Shown here in pieces: positions 28,059 through 36,658 of a DNA stretch of 64,000 bases (within the stretch, counting starts at the first letter, position 1; each line of letters begins with the position of its first letter). A program made the position numbers and the translations under genes. The DNA comes from Burkholderia sp. D-99. GTDB taxonomy: Bacteria; Pseudomonadota; Gammaproteobacteria; Burkholderiales; Burkholderiaceae. The stretch lies in NCBI RefSeq assembly GCF_011605345.1, contig NZ_JAAOXM010000016.1, forward strand, positions 62,001 to 126,000. Direction: 5' to 3'. The notes beneath the pieces were generated by a model. It was not told the DNA's origin. It was given only the letters and a program-made list of their open reading frames with translations, and did not search any database.

Positions 28059-29831
28059 CTACGCGGCCGCGTCCGCGCGCGGCTCGGCGACCGACAGCCG
28101 CTGCAGCGCGGCCTGCACTTCCTCCGGCTCGAACGCGGCGAGCACGTCGGCCGTCGGCTTTTCGAGCGCCTTCAGGTGTGCGCGCAGGATCTCCTGCTTC
28201 ACGACGAGCAACTGGCTCGGGTGCATCGAGAACTCGGTGAGCCCCATCCCGAGCAACAGACGCGTGAGCGCCGGGTCGCCCGCCATCTCCCCGCACACCG
28301 ACACCGATACACCCGCACGCTTCGCTTCACGCAACGTATAGGCGATCAGGTGCAGCACGGCCGGATGCAGCGGGTCGTACAGGTGCGCGACCGCGTTATC
28401 GGCGCGGTCGATCGCGAGCGTGTACTGGATCAGGTCGTTCGTGCCGATCGACAGGAAATCGAACCGCTTCAGGAACAACGGCAGCGCGATCGCCGCGGCC
28501 GGAATCTCGATCATCGCGCCGATGCGCACGTTCGGATCGTACGCGAGCCCCGCGTCGTCGAGCTGGCGCTTCGCCTCGCGGATCAGGTCGAGCGACTGGT
28601 CGATCTCCTGCGCGTGCGCGAGCATCGGGATCAGGATCTTCACCTGGCCGAACGCGGACGCGCGCAGGATCGCGCGCAGCTGCGTGAGGAACATCTGCGG
28701 CTCGGACAGGCTCCAGCGGATCGCGCGCAGGCCGAGCGCGGGGTTCGGCGCCGTCTCGTAGCCTTCGTCGAGCGCCTCGAGCGGCTTGTCCGCGCCGACG
28801 TCGATCGTGCGGATCGTCACCGGCATGCCCTTCATCCACTCGACGGCCCGCTTGTACGCGGCGAACTGCTCTTCCTCCTCCGGCATCTCCTTCTGATGCA
28901 TGAACAGGAATTCGGAACGGAACAGCCCGACGCCGACCGCGCCGGCCTCGACGGCCGCCTTCGCGTCGTCGGGCAGTTCGATGTTCGCATACAGCTCGAT
29001 CTTGGTGCCGCACAACGTTTGCGTCGGCGAGAACTTCAAACGCTGCAGCTTGCGTTGCTCCAGCAGCTTCTCGGACTGCCGGTACGAATATTCCTCGAGG
29101 ACGATCGGCGCCGGATCGACGATCACGATGCCCTGGTCGCCGTCGACGATGATCAGGTCGTCCTTGCGGATCAGCGCGCTCGCGTGCTGCACGCCGACCG
29201 CGGCCGGAATGCCGAGGCTGCGCGCGACGATCGCCGTGTGCGACGTACGCCCGCCGAGGTCGGTGACGAACGCCTGGAACGACTGCGACTTGAACTGCAT
29301 CATGTCGGCCGGCGCGATGTCGTGCGCGACGACGATCATATCGTTCGTGCCGTTCTTGGCCGCGCGGTCGAGTGCCTGCGACGCGGACGGTGCGCCGGCG
29401 AGCGCCTTCAGCACGCGCTCGACCACCTGCTCGATGTCGGCCTTGCGCTCGCGCAGGTATTCGTCCTCGATGTCGTCGAAGTGACGCGTGAGCAGCTCGA
29501 GCTGCTCGGTCAGCGCCCACTCGACGTTGTAGCGGCGCGCGCGGATCAGGTCGATGGTTTCCTGCACGAGCATCTCGTCGCTCAGGATCATCGCGTGAAC
29601 GTCGATGAATGCGCCGACTTCGCTCGGGGTATCGTCGGTCAGGTCGGCGCGCAGCGCCTCGAGTTCGTGATGCACGACTTCGAGTGCCGTGCGGAAGCGC
29701 TCGACCTCGGCATCGATCTGGTTTGCGTCGATCAGGTAATGGGCGACGTCGAGCGCCGCCGGCGCGATCAGGTACGCTCGCCCGATCGCGATACCACGTG
29801 AGACGGGAATGCCATGCAGCGTGAAGGACAC
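28059..29831 (-). CDS. ptsI: Phosphoenolpyruvate-protein phosphotransferase (PTS enzyme I)
   Basis: 590 residues. The N-terminal HPr-interacting domain is followed by the phospho-histidine motif GGRTSHTAIVARS (His198). The PEP-binding barrel has LFRSEFLFM, GAMIEIPAAAI and the C-terminal SVCGEMAGDPALTRLLLGMG with the active-site Cys. It takes phosphate from PEP and passes it to HPr. The GTG start at 29831 has AGGAGG 5 bases upstream; upstream codons in frame do not resemble enzyme I. Last gene of the EIIA-ptsH-ptsI set, 200 bases from ptsH with a terminator-like hairpin between. Confidence 0.95.
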   Translation of the reverse strand: MSFTLHGIPVSRGIAIGRAYLIAPAALDVAHYLIDANQIDAEVERFRTALEVVHHELEALRADLTDDTPSEVGAFIDVHAMILSDEMLVQETIDLIRARRYNVEWALTEQLELLTRHFDDIEDEYLRERKADIEQVVERVLKALAGAPSASQALDRAAKNGTNDMIVVAHDIAPADMMQFKSQSFQAFVTDLGGRTSHTAIVARSLGIPAAVGVQHASALIRKDDLIIVDGDQGIVIVDPAPIVLEEYSYRQSEKLLEQRKLQRLKFSPTQTLCGTKIELYANIELPDDAKAAVEAGAVGVGLFRSEFLFMHQKEMPEEEEQFAAYKRAVEWMKGMPVTIRTIDVGADKPLEALDEGYETAPNPALGLRAIRWSLSEPQMFLTQLRAILRASAFGQVKILIPMLAHAQEIDQSLDLIREAKRQLDDAGLAYDPNVRIGAMIEIPAAAIALPLFLKRFDFLSIGTNDLIQYTLAIDRADNAVAHLYDPLHPAVLHLIAYTLREAKRAGVSVSVCGEMAGDPALTRLLLGMGLTEFSMHPSQLLVVKQEILRAHLKALEKPTADVLAAFEPEEVQAALQRLSVAEPRADAAA

Positions 29832-29971
29832 GCGCACCTCCTCTGTACAAGTAAAGCCGCGGCACACTGCTGCGATGCGCTTATGACCCCGGTTAGCGAT
29901 TATAAATTCCGCGCGCCCCCGCTGACTGCATGCACCGCAGCATTGCGCATTCCGCATCAATGCTTCCGACG

Positions 29972-29999
29972 AAAAAAATGCCGCGAAATCCGCGGCATT
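29972..29999 (-). terminator. Terminator-like hairpin between ptsH and ptsI
   Basis: A perfect 9-bp stem (29977-29985 with 29991-29999) has a 5-base loop. On the minus strand it is followed by seven T residues, a textbook intrinsic terminator located 33 bases past the ptsH stop and upstream of ptsI. Only part of ptsH transcription would continue into ptsI, or ptsI has its own promoter. Confidence 0.85.
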
Positions 30000-30032
30000 C
30001 TGACTGGAAACGGCAACGATCCCGCGCGTGGA

Positions 30033-30302
30033 TCACTGGCCTTCGCCGAATTTGTCGGCGATCAGTTTCAGCAGCGCGTCCATCGCTTCCCGCTCGTCGG
30101 ACCCTTCGGTCTCGATCGTCACGGTGCTGCCGATGCCCGCCGCCAGCATCATCACGCCCATGATGCTCTTCGCATTGATCTTGCGCCCGTTGCGCGTCAT
30201 CCAGACTTCAGACTGGAAGTTGCCGGCCAGTTGCGTAAGCTTGGCCGATGCGCGCGCATGGAGCCCCAATTTATTGACGATGGTGGTTTCTTGTTGAAGC
30301 AT
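30033..30302 (-). CDS. ptsH: Phosphocarrier protein HPr
   Basis: 89 residues. The phosphorylation site NKLGLHARASAK (His15) and a serine at position 46 in INAKSIMGVMML are both present. HPr carries phosphate from enzyme I to EIIA proteins; Ser46 is the site used by HPr kinase where that enzyme exists. The gene follows the mannose-type EIIA gene with 73 bases between. Confidence 0.95.
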   Translation of the reverse strand: MLQQETTIVNKLGLHARASAKLTQLAGNFQSEVWMTRNGRKINAKSIMGVMMLAAGIGSTVTIETEGSDEREAMDALLKLIADKFGEGQ

Positions 30303-30375
30303 GATTCTCGGTCGGGTCGGTCGGAGCCGCCGGCGGCGCGCGTCGGCGGTGTTGTCTAAAACGGAAAACGGGAAA

Positions 30376-30846
30376 TCAGTGCGATTCGGTGCGCGGCTGC
30401 GGTTCGGGCGGAATCGGTGCGCACTGGCCGCAGCCGGTTTCCGTCGGCGGCGGCGGCGTACCGGACGACACCTCGTGGACGCCCTTCGCGCCGCCGGACA
30501 GCGCCTTGTCGACCAGCTTGTCGAGCGGCACGGTGCGGTAGCAGACGGCCCGCACGAGCATCGGCAGGTTCGCGCCCGCGAGCACGCGCACGTTGTCGAT
30601 CTTGGCAAGCTGGCCCGCGATGTTTGCGGGCGTCGCGCCGTACATGTCGGTCAGCACGACCACGCCGTTCTCTTCCTTGAGCCGAGCGAGCTCCGCGTGC
30701 GCGAACGCCATCACCTGGGTCGGATCGCTGTCCGCCGTCACGTCGATACAGCCGATGCGGGCGGGCACGCCGCCGTAGATGTGCGCGATGCAGTCCCGCA
30801 GCGCGGTGGCGAGCGGGGCGTGCGCGATGATCAGGATCCCGGCCAT
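30376..30846 (-). CDS. Mannose-family PTS EIIA protein
   Basis: 156 residues. The EIIA-Man fold begins MAGILIIAHAPLATALRDCI with the phospho-histidine His9, and LTDMYGATPANIAGQLA is the second conserved block. No EIIB, EIIC or EIID gene is near, so a regulatory rather than sugar-transport role is likely, as for other beta-proteobacterial PTS sets of this type. The C-terminal tail (about 128-156) is Pro-rich with a CGQC pair and is not part of the family fold. It heads the EIIA-HPr-EI series. Confidence 0.9.
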   Translation of the reverse strand: MAGILIIAHAPLATALRDCIAHIYGGVPARIGCIDVTADSDPTQVMAFAHAELARLKEENGVVVLTDMYGATPANIAGQLAKIDNVRVLAGANLPMLVRAVCYRTVPLDKLVDKALSGGAKGVHEVSSGTPPPPTETGCGQCAPIPPEPQPRTESH

Positions 30847-31076
30847 GTCAGATCGCTCCCGGCCGCCCCTGGCGGGCCGATACCCCGCGGCGGGGCAATG
30901 AGCGTAGCGAGTGTGGGAAACGTTTCATGGTCAGCCTTGCAACAGTTTCGGCCCGACCGCCGGGCCTTCGGTGCGCGATCGCGGCACCGGGCAAGCGGGC
31001 ATTGTAGCAGGCCGGTCGAGCTGCTCCGGCGACGGGGGACCTGCGCGGCCGCCGCCGGGGTTACGCGGGAGACGGC

Positions 31077-32033
31077 CTACGCGGCCGCACGCTCCAGCGC
31101 GTCGATGAACATCGCGGCGACGTCGAAGCCCGTCTGCTCCATGATCTCGCGGAAGCACGTCGGGCTCGTGACGTTCACCTCGGTCAGCCAGTCGCCGATC
31201 GCGTCGAGGCCGACCAGCAACAGCCCGCGCGATGCGAGCACGGGCCCGAGCGTTTCGGCGATCTCGCGATCGCGGGCCGTCAGCGGCTGCGCGACACCCA
31301 GCCCGCCAGCAGCCAGATTACCGCGCACCTCGCTGCCCTGCGGAATCCGCGCGAGCGAAAACGGCACCGGCTCGCCGCCGATCAGCAGGATGCGCTTGTC
31401 GCCGGCCTTGATCTCCGGGATGAATTTCTGCGCCATCACCGAGCGCGTGCCGTCGTGGCTCAGCATCTCGATGATCGAGCCGAGGTTCATGCCGTCCGGC
31501 TTCACGCGGAACACGCCCATCCCGCCCATCCCGTCGAGCGGCTTCAGGATCACGTCGCCGTGCTCGGCGTGGAACGCGCGCAGCCGTTTCGCGTCGCGTG
31601 TGACGAGCGTCGGCGCGACGAACTGCGGAAACTCGCCGATCGCGAGCTTCTCCGAATGGTCGCGGATCGACTGCGCCTTGTTGAACACGCGTGCACCGGC
31701 GCGCTCGGCCAGCTCGAGCAGCCACGTCGACGTCACGTATTCCATGTCGAACGGCGGATCCTTGCGCATCAGCACCGCCCCGAACGATTCGAGGCGGCGC
31801 GCCTCGACGGGCCCGGCCTCGTACCACGTCTCGCGATGCAGGTCGTCCGGTTCGCCGACGAAGGTGATACGCCGCACGTCGGCCTCGACGGCCGACCCCG
31901 TCCACGCGAGGTGGTTCGGCTCGCACGCGTACACCGCATGCCCGCGCCGCGCGGCCTCGGCCATCATCGCGTAGGTCGAATCCTTGTAGATCTTGAAGCG
32001 CTCGAGCGGGTCGGCGATAAAGAGAATGTCCAT
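31077..32033 (-). CDS. gshB: Glutathione synthetase
   Basis: 318 residues, ATP-grasp family. [20 protein letters not shown] at the start, [20 protein letters not shown], the ATP-grasp stretch [20 protein letters not shown] and [20 protein letters not shown] are all typical. It joins gamma-glutamylcysteine and glycine. It lies 26 bases downstream of gshA, and the two form an operon. Confidence 0.96.
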   Translation of the reverse strand: MDILFIADPLERFKIYKDSTYAMMAEAARRGHAVYACEPNHLAWTGSAVEADVRRITFVGEPDDLHRETWYEAGPVEARRLESFGAVLMRKDPPFDMEYVTSTWLLELAERAGARVFNKAQSIRDHSEKLAIGEFPQFVAPTLVTRDAKRLRAFHAEHGDVILKPLDGMGGMGVFRVKPDGMNLGSIIEMLSHDGTRSVMAQKFIPEIKAGDKRILLIGGEPVPFSLARIPQGSEVRGNLAAGGLGVAQPLTARDREIAETLGPVLASRGLLLVGLDAIGDWLTEVNVTSPTCFREIMEQTGFDVAAMFIDALERAAA

Positions 32034-32059
32034 GAGGTCCTGTACGTAGCGAAGGTCCG

Positions 32060-33349
32060 TTACACCTGGATGGCTTCGGGATCGGTCTTTTCCAGTTCGA
32101 TCGACGACGCGATCAGCGACAGCCGCGCGACGACGCCGTACATGTAGAAACGGTTCGGCGGCGCGGCGCCCGGCTTCGCGCCGGCGTCCGGCAGCGCGGT
32201 GTGCTCGAAGCCGAGCGGCACGTAGTGCATGCCGGGCGCGTTCAGGTTCTGGTCGCGCTCGCGGCCGGCGTGCGTGCGGTAGAAGCCGCCGACCACATAG
32301 CGGTCGATCATGTACACGACGGGCTCCGCGACTTCGTCGCCGACGCGCTCGAACGTATAGACGCCTTCCTGCACGATCACGTCGCGCACCGCGAGGCCGG
32401 CCTTCGACTCGGCCATCTGCGCGCGCTCGGCCTTCGACATGCGGCCGATCTCGGCCGCGTCGTGCACGGTCATCACGCCGCGCCCCGCCGTGCCCGCGTC
32501 GGCCTTCACGACGACGTACGGCTTCTCGCTGATCCCGTATTCGCGGTACTTGCGCGCGATCTTCTTCAGCACGCTGTCGATTGACTCGGCGAGCGCCTGC
32601 TCGCCTTCATGCGCCTGCCAGTCGACGCCTTCCACGTGCGAGAAATACGGATTCACCATCCACGGATCGACGCCGACCATCTTCGCGAACTTCTTCGCGA
32701 CGTCGTCGTAGCACGAGAAGTGCGTCGACTTGCGGCGCACGGCCCAGCCCGCGTGCAGCGGCGGCAGCAGGTATTGCTCGTGCAGGTTTTCCAGCACGCC
32801 CGGGATGCCGGCCGACAGGTCGTTGTTCAGCAGGATCGAGCACGGGTCGAAATTCTTCAGGCCGAGGCGGCGCTGCGAACGCTCGAGCGGTTCGAGCACG
32901 ATCTTCTGGCCGTCGGCCAGCGTGATCGGCGTCATGTCGGTGATGCTCGGGTCGAGCGACCCGAAGCGCACGTTCAGGCCGGCCTGGCGCATGATCGTCG
33001 CGAGGCGTGCGACGTTTTCGAGATAGAACGCGTTGCGGGTCGGCAGCTCGGGAATCACGAGCAGGTTCTTCGCGTCCGGGCAGATCTTCTCGATCGCGGC
33101 CATCGCGGCCTGTACGGCGAGCGGCAGCACTTCGGACGGCAGATTGTTGAACGCGCCGGGAAACAGGTTCGCGTCGACGGGCGCCAGCTTGAAGCCGGCG
33201 TTGCGCAGGTCCACCGAACAATAGAACGGCGGGGTATGTTCCTGCCATTCGAGCCTGAACCAGCGTTCGATCGCAGGCGTCGCGTCGAGGATCTTCTGCT
33301 CGAGTTCGAGCAGCGGACCGTTCAACGCGGTAACGAGGTGGGGAACCAT
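32060..33349 (-). CDS. gshA: Glutamate-cysteine ligase (proteobacterial GshA type)
   Basis: 429 residues of the less common glutamate-cysteine ligase family described first in Acidithiobacillus-type proteobacteria, not the E. coli GshA family. Recognisable parts: [57 protein letters not shown] and [20 protein letters not shown]. It makes gamma-glutamylcysteine, the rate-limiting step. Operon with gshB. Confidence 0.9.
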   Translation of the reverse strand: MVPHLVTALNGPLLELEQKILDATPAIERWFRLEWQEHTPPFYCSVDLRNAGFKLAPVDANLFPGAFNNLPSEVLPLAVQAAMAAIEKICPDAKNLLVIPELPTRNAFYLENVARLATIMRQAGLNVRFGSLDPSITDMTPITLADGQKIVLEPLERSQRRLGLKNFDPCSILLNNDLSAGIPGVLENLHEQYLLPPLHAGWAVRRKSTHFSCYDDVAKKFAKMVGVDPWMVNPYFSHVEGVDWQAHEGEQALAESIDSVLKKIARKYREYGISEKPYVVVKADAGTAGRGVMTVHDAAEIGRMSKAERAQMAESKAGLAVRDVIVQEGVYTFERVGDEVAEPVVYMIDRYVVGGFYRTHAGRERDQNLNAPGMHYVPLGFEHTALPDAGAKPGAAPPNRFYMYGVVARLSLIASSIELEKTDPEAIQV

Positions 33350-33500
33350 GAATCACTCGCGAGCGGGAGAATGAAGATTGTAGAGCAATTGCCCCGCCCA
33401 TTTGGGGATTGTTCCCGGCTTCGCAAGGGTTTGGAGGAAGTTTTCGGCTATTGACCCGATAGCGCGAAGGGTTATGCGCTACGGCAGCAGCCGGCAGGAG

Positions 33501-33526
33501 AAAAAAAGCCCGCCGGGTGGGCGGGC
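33501..33526 (-). terminator. Intrinsic terminator of glnK-amtB
   Basis: A 7-bp GC stem (33508-33514 with 33520-33526) is followed on the minus strand by seven T residues, about 65 bases past the amtB stop. Confidence 0.85.
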
Positions 33527-33592
33527 CGAAGTCGCTGCGCTCATTCATGGCGGGCGCCGTCGTCGCGGCGGCCCGCCGGTCATCCTTATGAC

Positions 33593-35107
33593 TTATTCGA
33601 CATGCTCGCCGTGCAGGATCACGTCGAGGCCTTCGCGCTCTTCTTCTTCCGACACGCGCAAGCCCATCGTCATGTCGATCACCTTCAGCAGCACGAAGCT
33701 CAGCACGCCGCTGTACACCAGCGTGATCAGCACGCCCTTGGCCTGCAGCAGCAGGCTGCCGTCGGCGCCGCCGATGTCCTTGACCGCGAACACGCCCGTC
33801 AGCAGCGCGCCGAGAATCCCGCCCACGCCGTGCACACCGAACGCGTCGAGCGAATCGTCGTAGCCGAGCTTCGACTTGAGCCACGTCGCCGACCAGAAGC
33901 ACACGACGCCGGCCGCGATGCCGATCACGAGTGCGCCCGTCACGCCGACGAAGCCGGCCGCCGGCGTAATCGCAACGAGACCCGCGACCGCACCCGACAC
34001 GATGCCGAGCACCGACGGCTTGCCCTTCGCGACCCATTCGGCAAACATCCAGCCGAGCGCCGCGCAGGCCGTCGCGACTTGCGTCGTCAGCATCGCGAAG
34101 CCGGCACGGCCGTCAGCCGCGACCGCCGAGCCCGCGTTGAAACCGAACCAGCCGAACCACAGCATCGAGCCGCCGATCATCGTCAGCACGAGGTTGTGCG
34201 GCGCCATCGATTCGCGGCCGTAGCCGACGCGCTTGCCGAGCACCAGGCACGACATCAGGCCCGCGATACCGGCGTTGATGTGCACCACCGTGCCGCCCGC
34301 GAAGTCGAGCACGCCGTCCGACGACAGCCAGCCGGTCGGCTCCCACACCATGTGCGCGATCGGCACATAGACGATCAGCGACCAGAGCGTCATGAACACC
34401 AGCATCGCCGAGAACTTCATGCGGTCGGCGAACGCGCCGCAGATCAGGGCCGGCGTGATGATCGCGAACGTCATCTGGTAGACGAAGTAGACCGTCTCCG
34501 GAATCGTCGGCGCCAGGTGGCTGACGGTCAGCGTGGTCGCCTTGTCGCCGTGGATGTAGTTCATCCCGTGCAGGAACGCGCGCGACAGGCCGCCGATGAA
34601 GCCGTTGCCCGGCGTGAACGCGAGGCTGTAGCCGACCACCGTCCACAGCACCGTGATCAGCGCGGTGATCGCGAAGCTCTGCATCACGGTCGCGAGCACG
34701 TTCTTCTTGCGGACCATGCCGGCGTAGAACAGCGCGAGGCCGGGGATCGTCATGAACAGCACGAGCGCGGTGGAGGTCAGCATCCACGCGGTGTCGCCCG
34801 AGTTGATCTTCGACGAATCGACGGAGAACGGCGCGGTCGGCGCGGCGGGTGCGGCCGGTGCCGAAGCGGCGGCGGCGGCCGACGCGTCGGTGGCGCCCGA
34901 AGCCGGTGCGGCGGCTGCGGCCGTGGCGGAGGCATCGGTTGCGGCCGGCGCCGAAGCGGCCGGAGCGGCGGCAGCCGAGGCGTCGGAAGCCGTGGCGGCG
35001 GGCGCGGACGCAGCCGCGGCGGACGCCGCGTCGTCGGCGAGCGCGGAGCCGACGCCGGCCGCGATCAGCGAGCCGGCCATCAGCAGGGACATCAGAAGTT
35101 TGCGCAT
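33593..35107 (-). CDS. amtB: Ammonium transporter AmtB with Ala-rich N-terminal extension
   Basis: 504 residues. A signal peptide (1-24) is followed by an Ala/Ser/Thr-rich, low-complexity segment (25-93), then the Amt core with eleven helices. Core motifs: DTAWMLTSTALVLFMTIPGL, GLALFYAGMVRKKNVLATVM, FAGGTVVHINAGIAGLMSCL (pore His) and DSLDAFGVHGVGGILGALLT (second pore His). It conducts ammonium across the inner membrane and is gated by the GlnK protein encoded upstream (37 bases away). The extension is absent from E. coli AmtB and would lie in the periplasm. Confidence 0.95.
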   Translation of the reverse strand: MRKLLMSLLMAGSLIAAGVGSALADDAASAAAASAPAATASDASAAAAPAASAPAATDASATAAAAAPASGATDASAAAAASAPAAPAAPTAPFSVDSSKINSGDTAWMLTSTALVLFMTIPGLALFYAGMVRKKNVLATVMQSFAITALITVLWTVVGYSLAFTPGNGFIGGLSRAFLHGMNYIHGDKATTLTVSHLAPTIPETVYFVYQMTFAIITPALICGAFADRMKFSAMLVFMTLWSLIVYVPIAHMVWEPTGWLSSDGVLDFAGGTVVHINAGIAGLMSCLVLGKRVGYGRESMAPHNLVLTMIGGSMLWFGWFGFNAGSAVAADGRAGFAMLTTQVATACAALGWMFAEWVAKGKPSVLGIVSGAVAGLVAITPAAGFVGVTGALVIGIAAGVVCFWSATWLKSKLGYDDSLDAFGVHGVGGILGALLTGVFAVKDIGGADGSLLLQAKGVLITLVYSGVLSFVLLKVIDMTMGLRVSEEEEREGLDVILHGEHVE

Positions 35108-35144
35108 CTTGGGTTTCCTCTTGTCGCTTGTCTTGTGTGTTCTG

Positions 35145-35588
<444 letters not shown>

Positions 35589-35806
35589 TCATCAAGGGGT
35601 CGCATCCCGTGATGTAAGGTACGGAAGCCCGGCCGAATGGCCAACGTGGCCCGGTTTGCTGGCGCGGCGAAAGGATCGTTGCTAGAGTGCACGCACGTCC
35701 CGGATCGCCGGGGCATTCACCCATGCGGGCGCCATGCCCGGAATTCGCGCTCCGGGCGCACCATTTCCGGTCACGCGTGCATCATGGGCACGTACGCAAC
35801 TGAAGA

Positions 35807-35823
35807 TGCACATTTTTTGTGCA
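35807..35823. promoter_or_regulatory. NtrC-like palindrome upstream of glnK and ubiK
   Basis: TGCACATTTTTTGTGCA is a perfect 17-bp palindrome of the form TGCAC-N7-GTGCA, close to the NtrC site TGCACC-N5-GGTGCA. It lies about 270 bases upstream of the predicted glnK transcription start, an allowed distance for an enhancer. It also sits 15 bases before the ubiK start codon, so regulation of ubiK by the bound protein is possible. Confidence 0.65.
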
Positions 35824-35838
35824 AGGAAGGGGAATCAC

Positions 35839-36090
35839 ATGAAGCAACCCAGCGACGTTTTCAACGATCTGCAGTCGCGCGTCAGCGATCTGCTGAAAAA
35901 CTCGCCGGCCAAGGACGTCGAGCGCAACGTGAAGGCCATGCTGTCGCAAGGCTTTTCGAAACTCGATCTCGTCACGCGCGAGGAATTCGACACGCAGGCG
36001 CAAGTGCTCGCCCGCACCCGCGTGCGCCTCGAGGAACTCGAAAAGCGCGTCGCGGAACTCGAGCAGAAGCTCGCCGCACCGCAAGCCTGA
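35839..36090 (+). CDS. ubiK: Ubiquinone biosynthesis accessory factor UbiK
   Basis: 83 residues. MKQPSDVFNDLQSRVSDLLK and VKAMLSQGFSKLDLVTREEF are typical, followed by a C-terminal coiled coil (about 50-79, RTRVRLEELEKRVAELEQKL). UbiK binds UbiJ and lipids and promotes aerobic ubiquinone synthesis. The start at 35839 has AAGGGGAA upstream. Transcribed divergently from glnK. Confidence 0.92.
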   Translation: MKQPSDVFNDLQSRVSDLLKNSPAKDVERNVKAMLSQGFSKLDLVTREEFDTQAQVLARTRVRLEELEKRVAELEQKLAAPQA

Positions 36091-36113
36091 CGCCCCACCC
36101 GGCCGCAAGGTCC

Positions 36114-36144
36114 GGGCGCGGGCCGCCTCGTGCGGCCCGCGCCC
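36114..36144 (+). terminator. GC-rich hairpin after ubiK
   Basis: A perfect 13-bp stem (36114-36126 with 36132-36144) has a 5-base loop, 23 bases after the ubiK stop. There is no T-run, so it is a strong but atypical terminator candidate. Confidence 0.6.
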
Positions 36145-36190
36145 GCCGCCTCCGAAGCCCTGAAGTCGCCCTGCCGCCCTTCGTCGTCCG

Positions 36191-36548
36191 TCGTTCTCCG
36201 CAGCATCCCCGCTCTTCGCTGTTCATCGCTCTTCGCCGTTCGTCGCTCTTCGTAGCCCCTCGCTTTTCGTAGTCCGTCGCTTTTCGCAGTCCCTCGCTCT
36301 TCGTAGTCCGTCGCTCTTCGTAGTCCGTCGCTCTTCGTAGTCCCCCGCTCTTCGTAGTCCCCCGCTCTTCGTAGCCCCTCGCTTTTCGTAGTCCGTCGCT
36401 CTTCGCAGTCCCTCGCTCTTCGTAGTCCGTCGCTCTTCGTAGTCCCCCGCTCTTCGTAGTCCCTCGTTCTTCGTAGTCCCTCGTTCTTCGTAGTCCCTCG
36501 TTCTTCGTAGTCCCTCGTTCTTCGTAGCCCCTCGCTCTTCGCAGTCCC
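36191..36548. repeat. 17-bp minisatellite, 18 clean tandem copies plus degenerate ones
   Basis: From 36243 to 36548 the unit TCGCTCTTCGTAGTCCC repeats 18 times without a length change (306 bases). Variation is at a few positions: C or T at unit positions 1, 4 and 6, T/C at 11 and 14, and C or G at 17. About three degenerate copies precede it (36191-36242). Because 17 is not a multiple of three and the minus-strand unit has no stop, all three minus frames stay open here with a 17-residue period; these long frames are probably not genes. The array lies between ubiK and comM, 110 bases before the comM start. Confidence 0.95.
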
Positions 36549-36658
36549 TCGTTCTTTTCCCGCGCCACGCCGGCAAGCGCGCACCGATTCCTCCGATTTC
36601 CGCGGCATACGGTCACGAACGGCCGTCGCCCGTCCGTTTTGTTTACAGGAGCCTCGCC

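Noticed and set aside
36191-36548. CRISPR array
   Set aside because: The 17-base units are directly adjacent with no spacers, and no cas genes are present.
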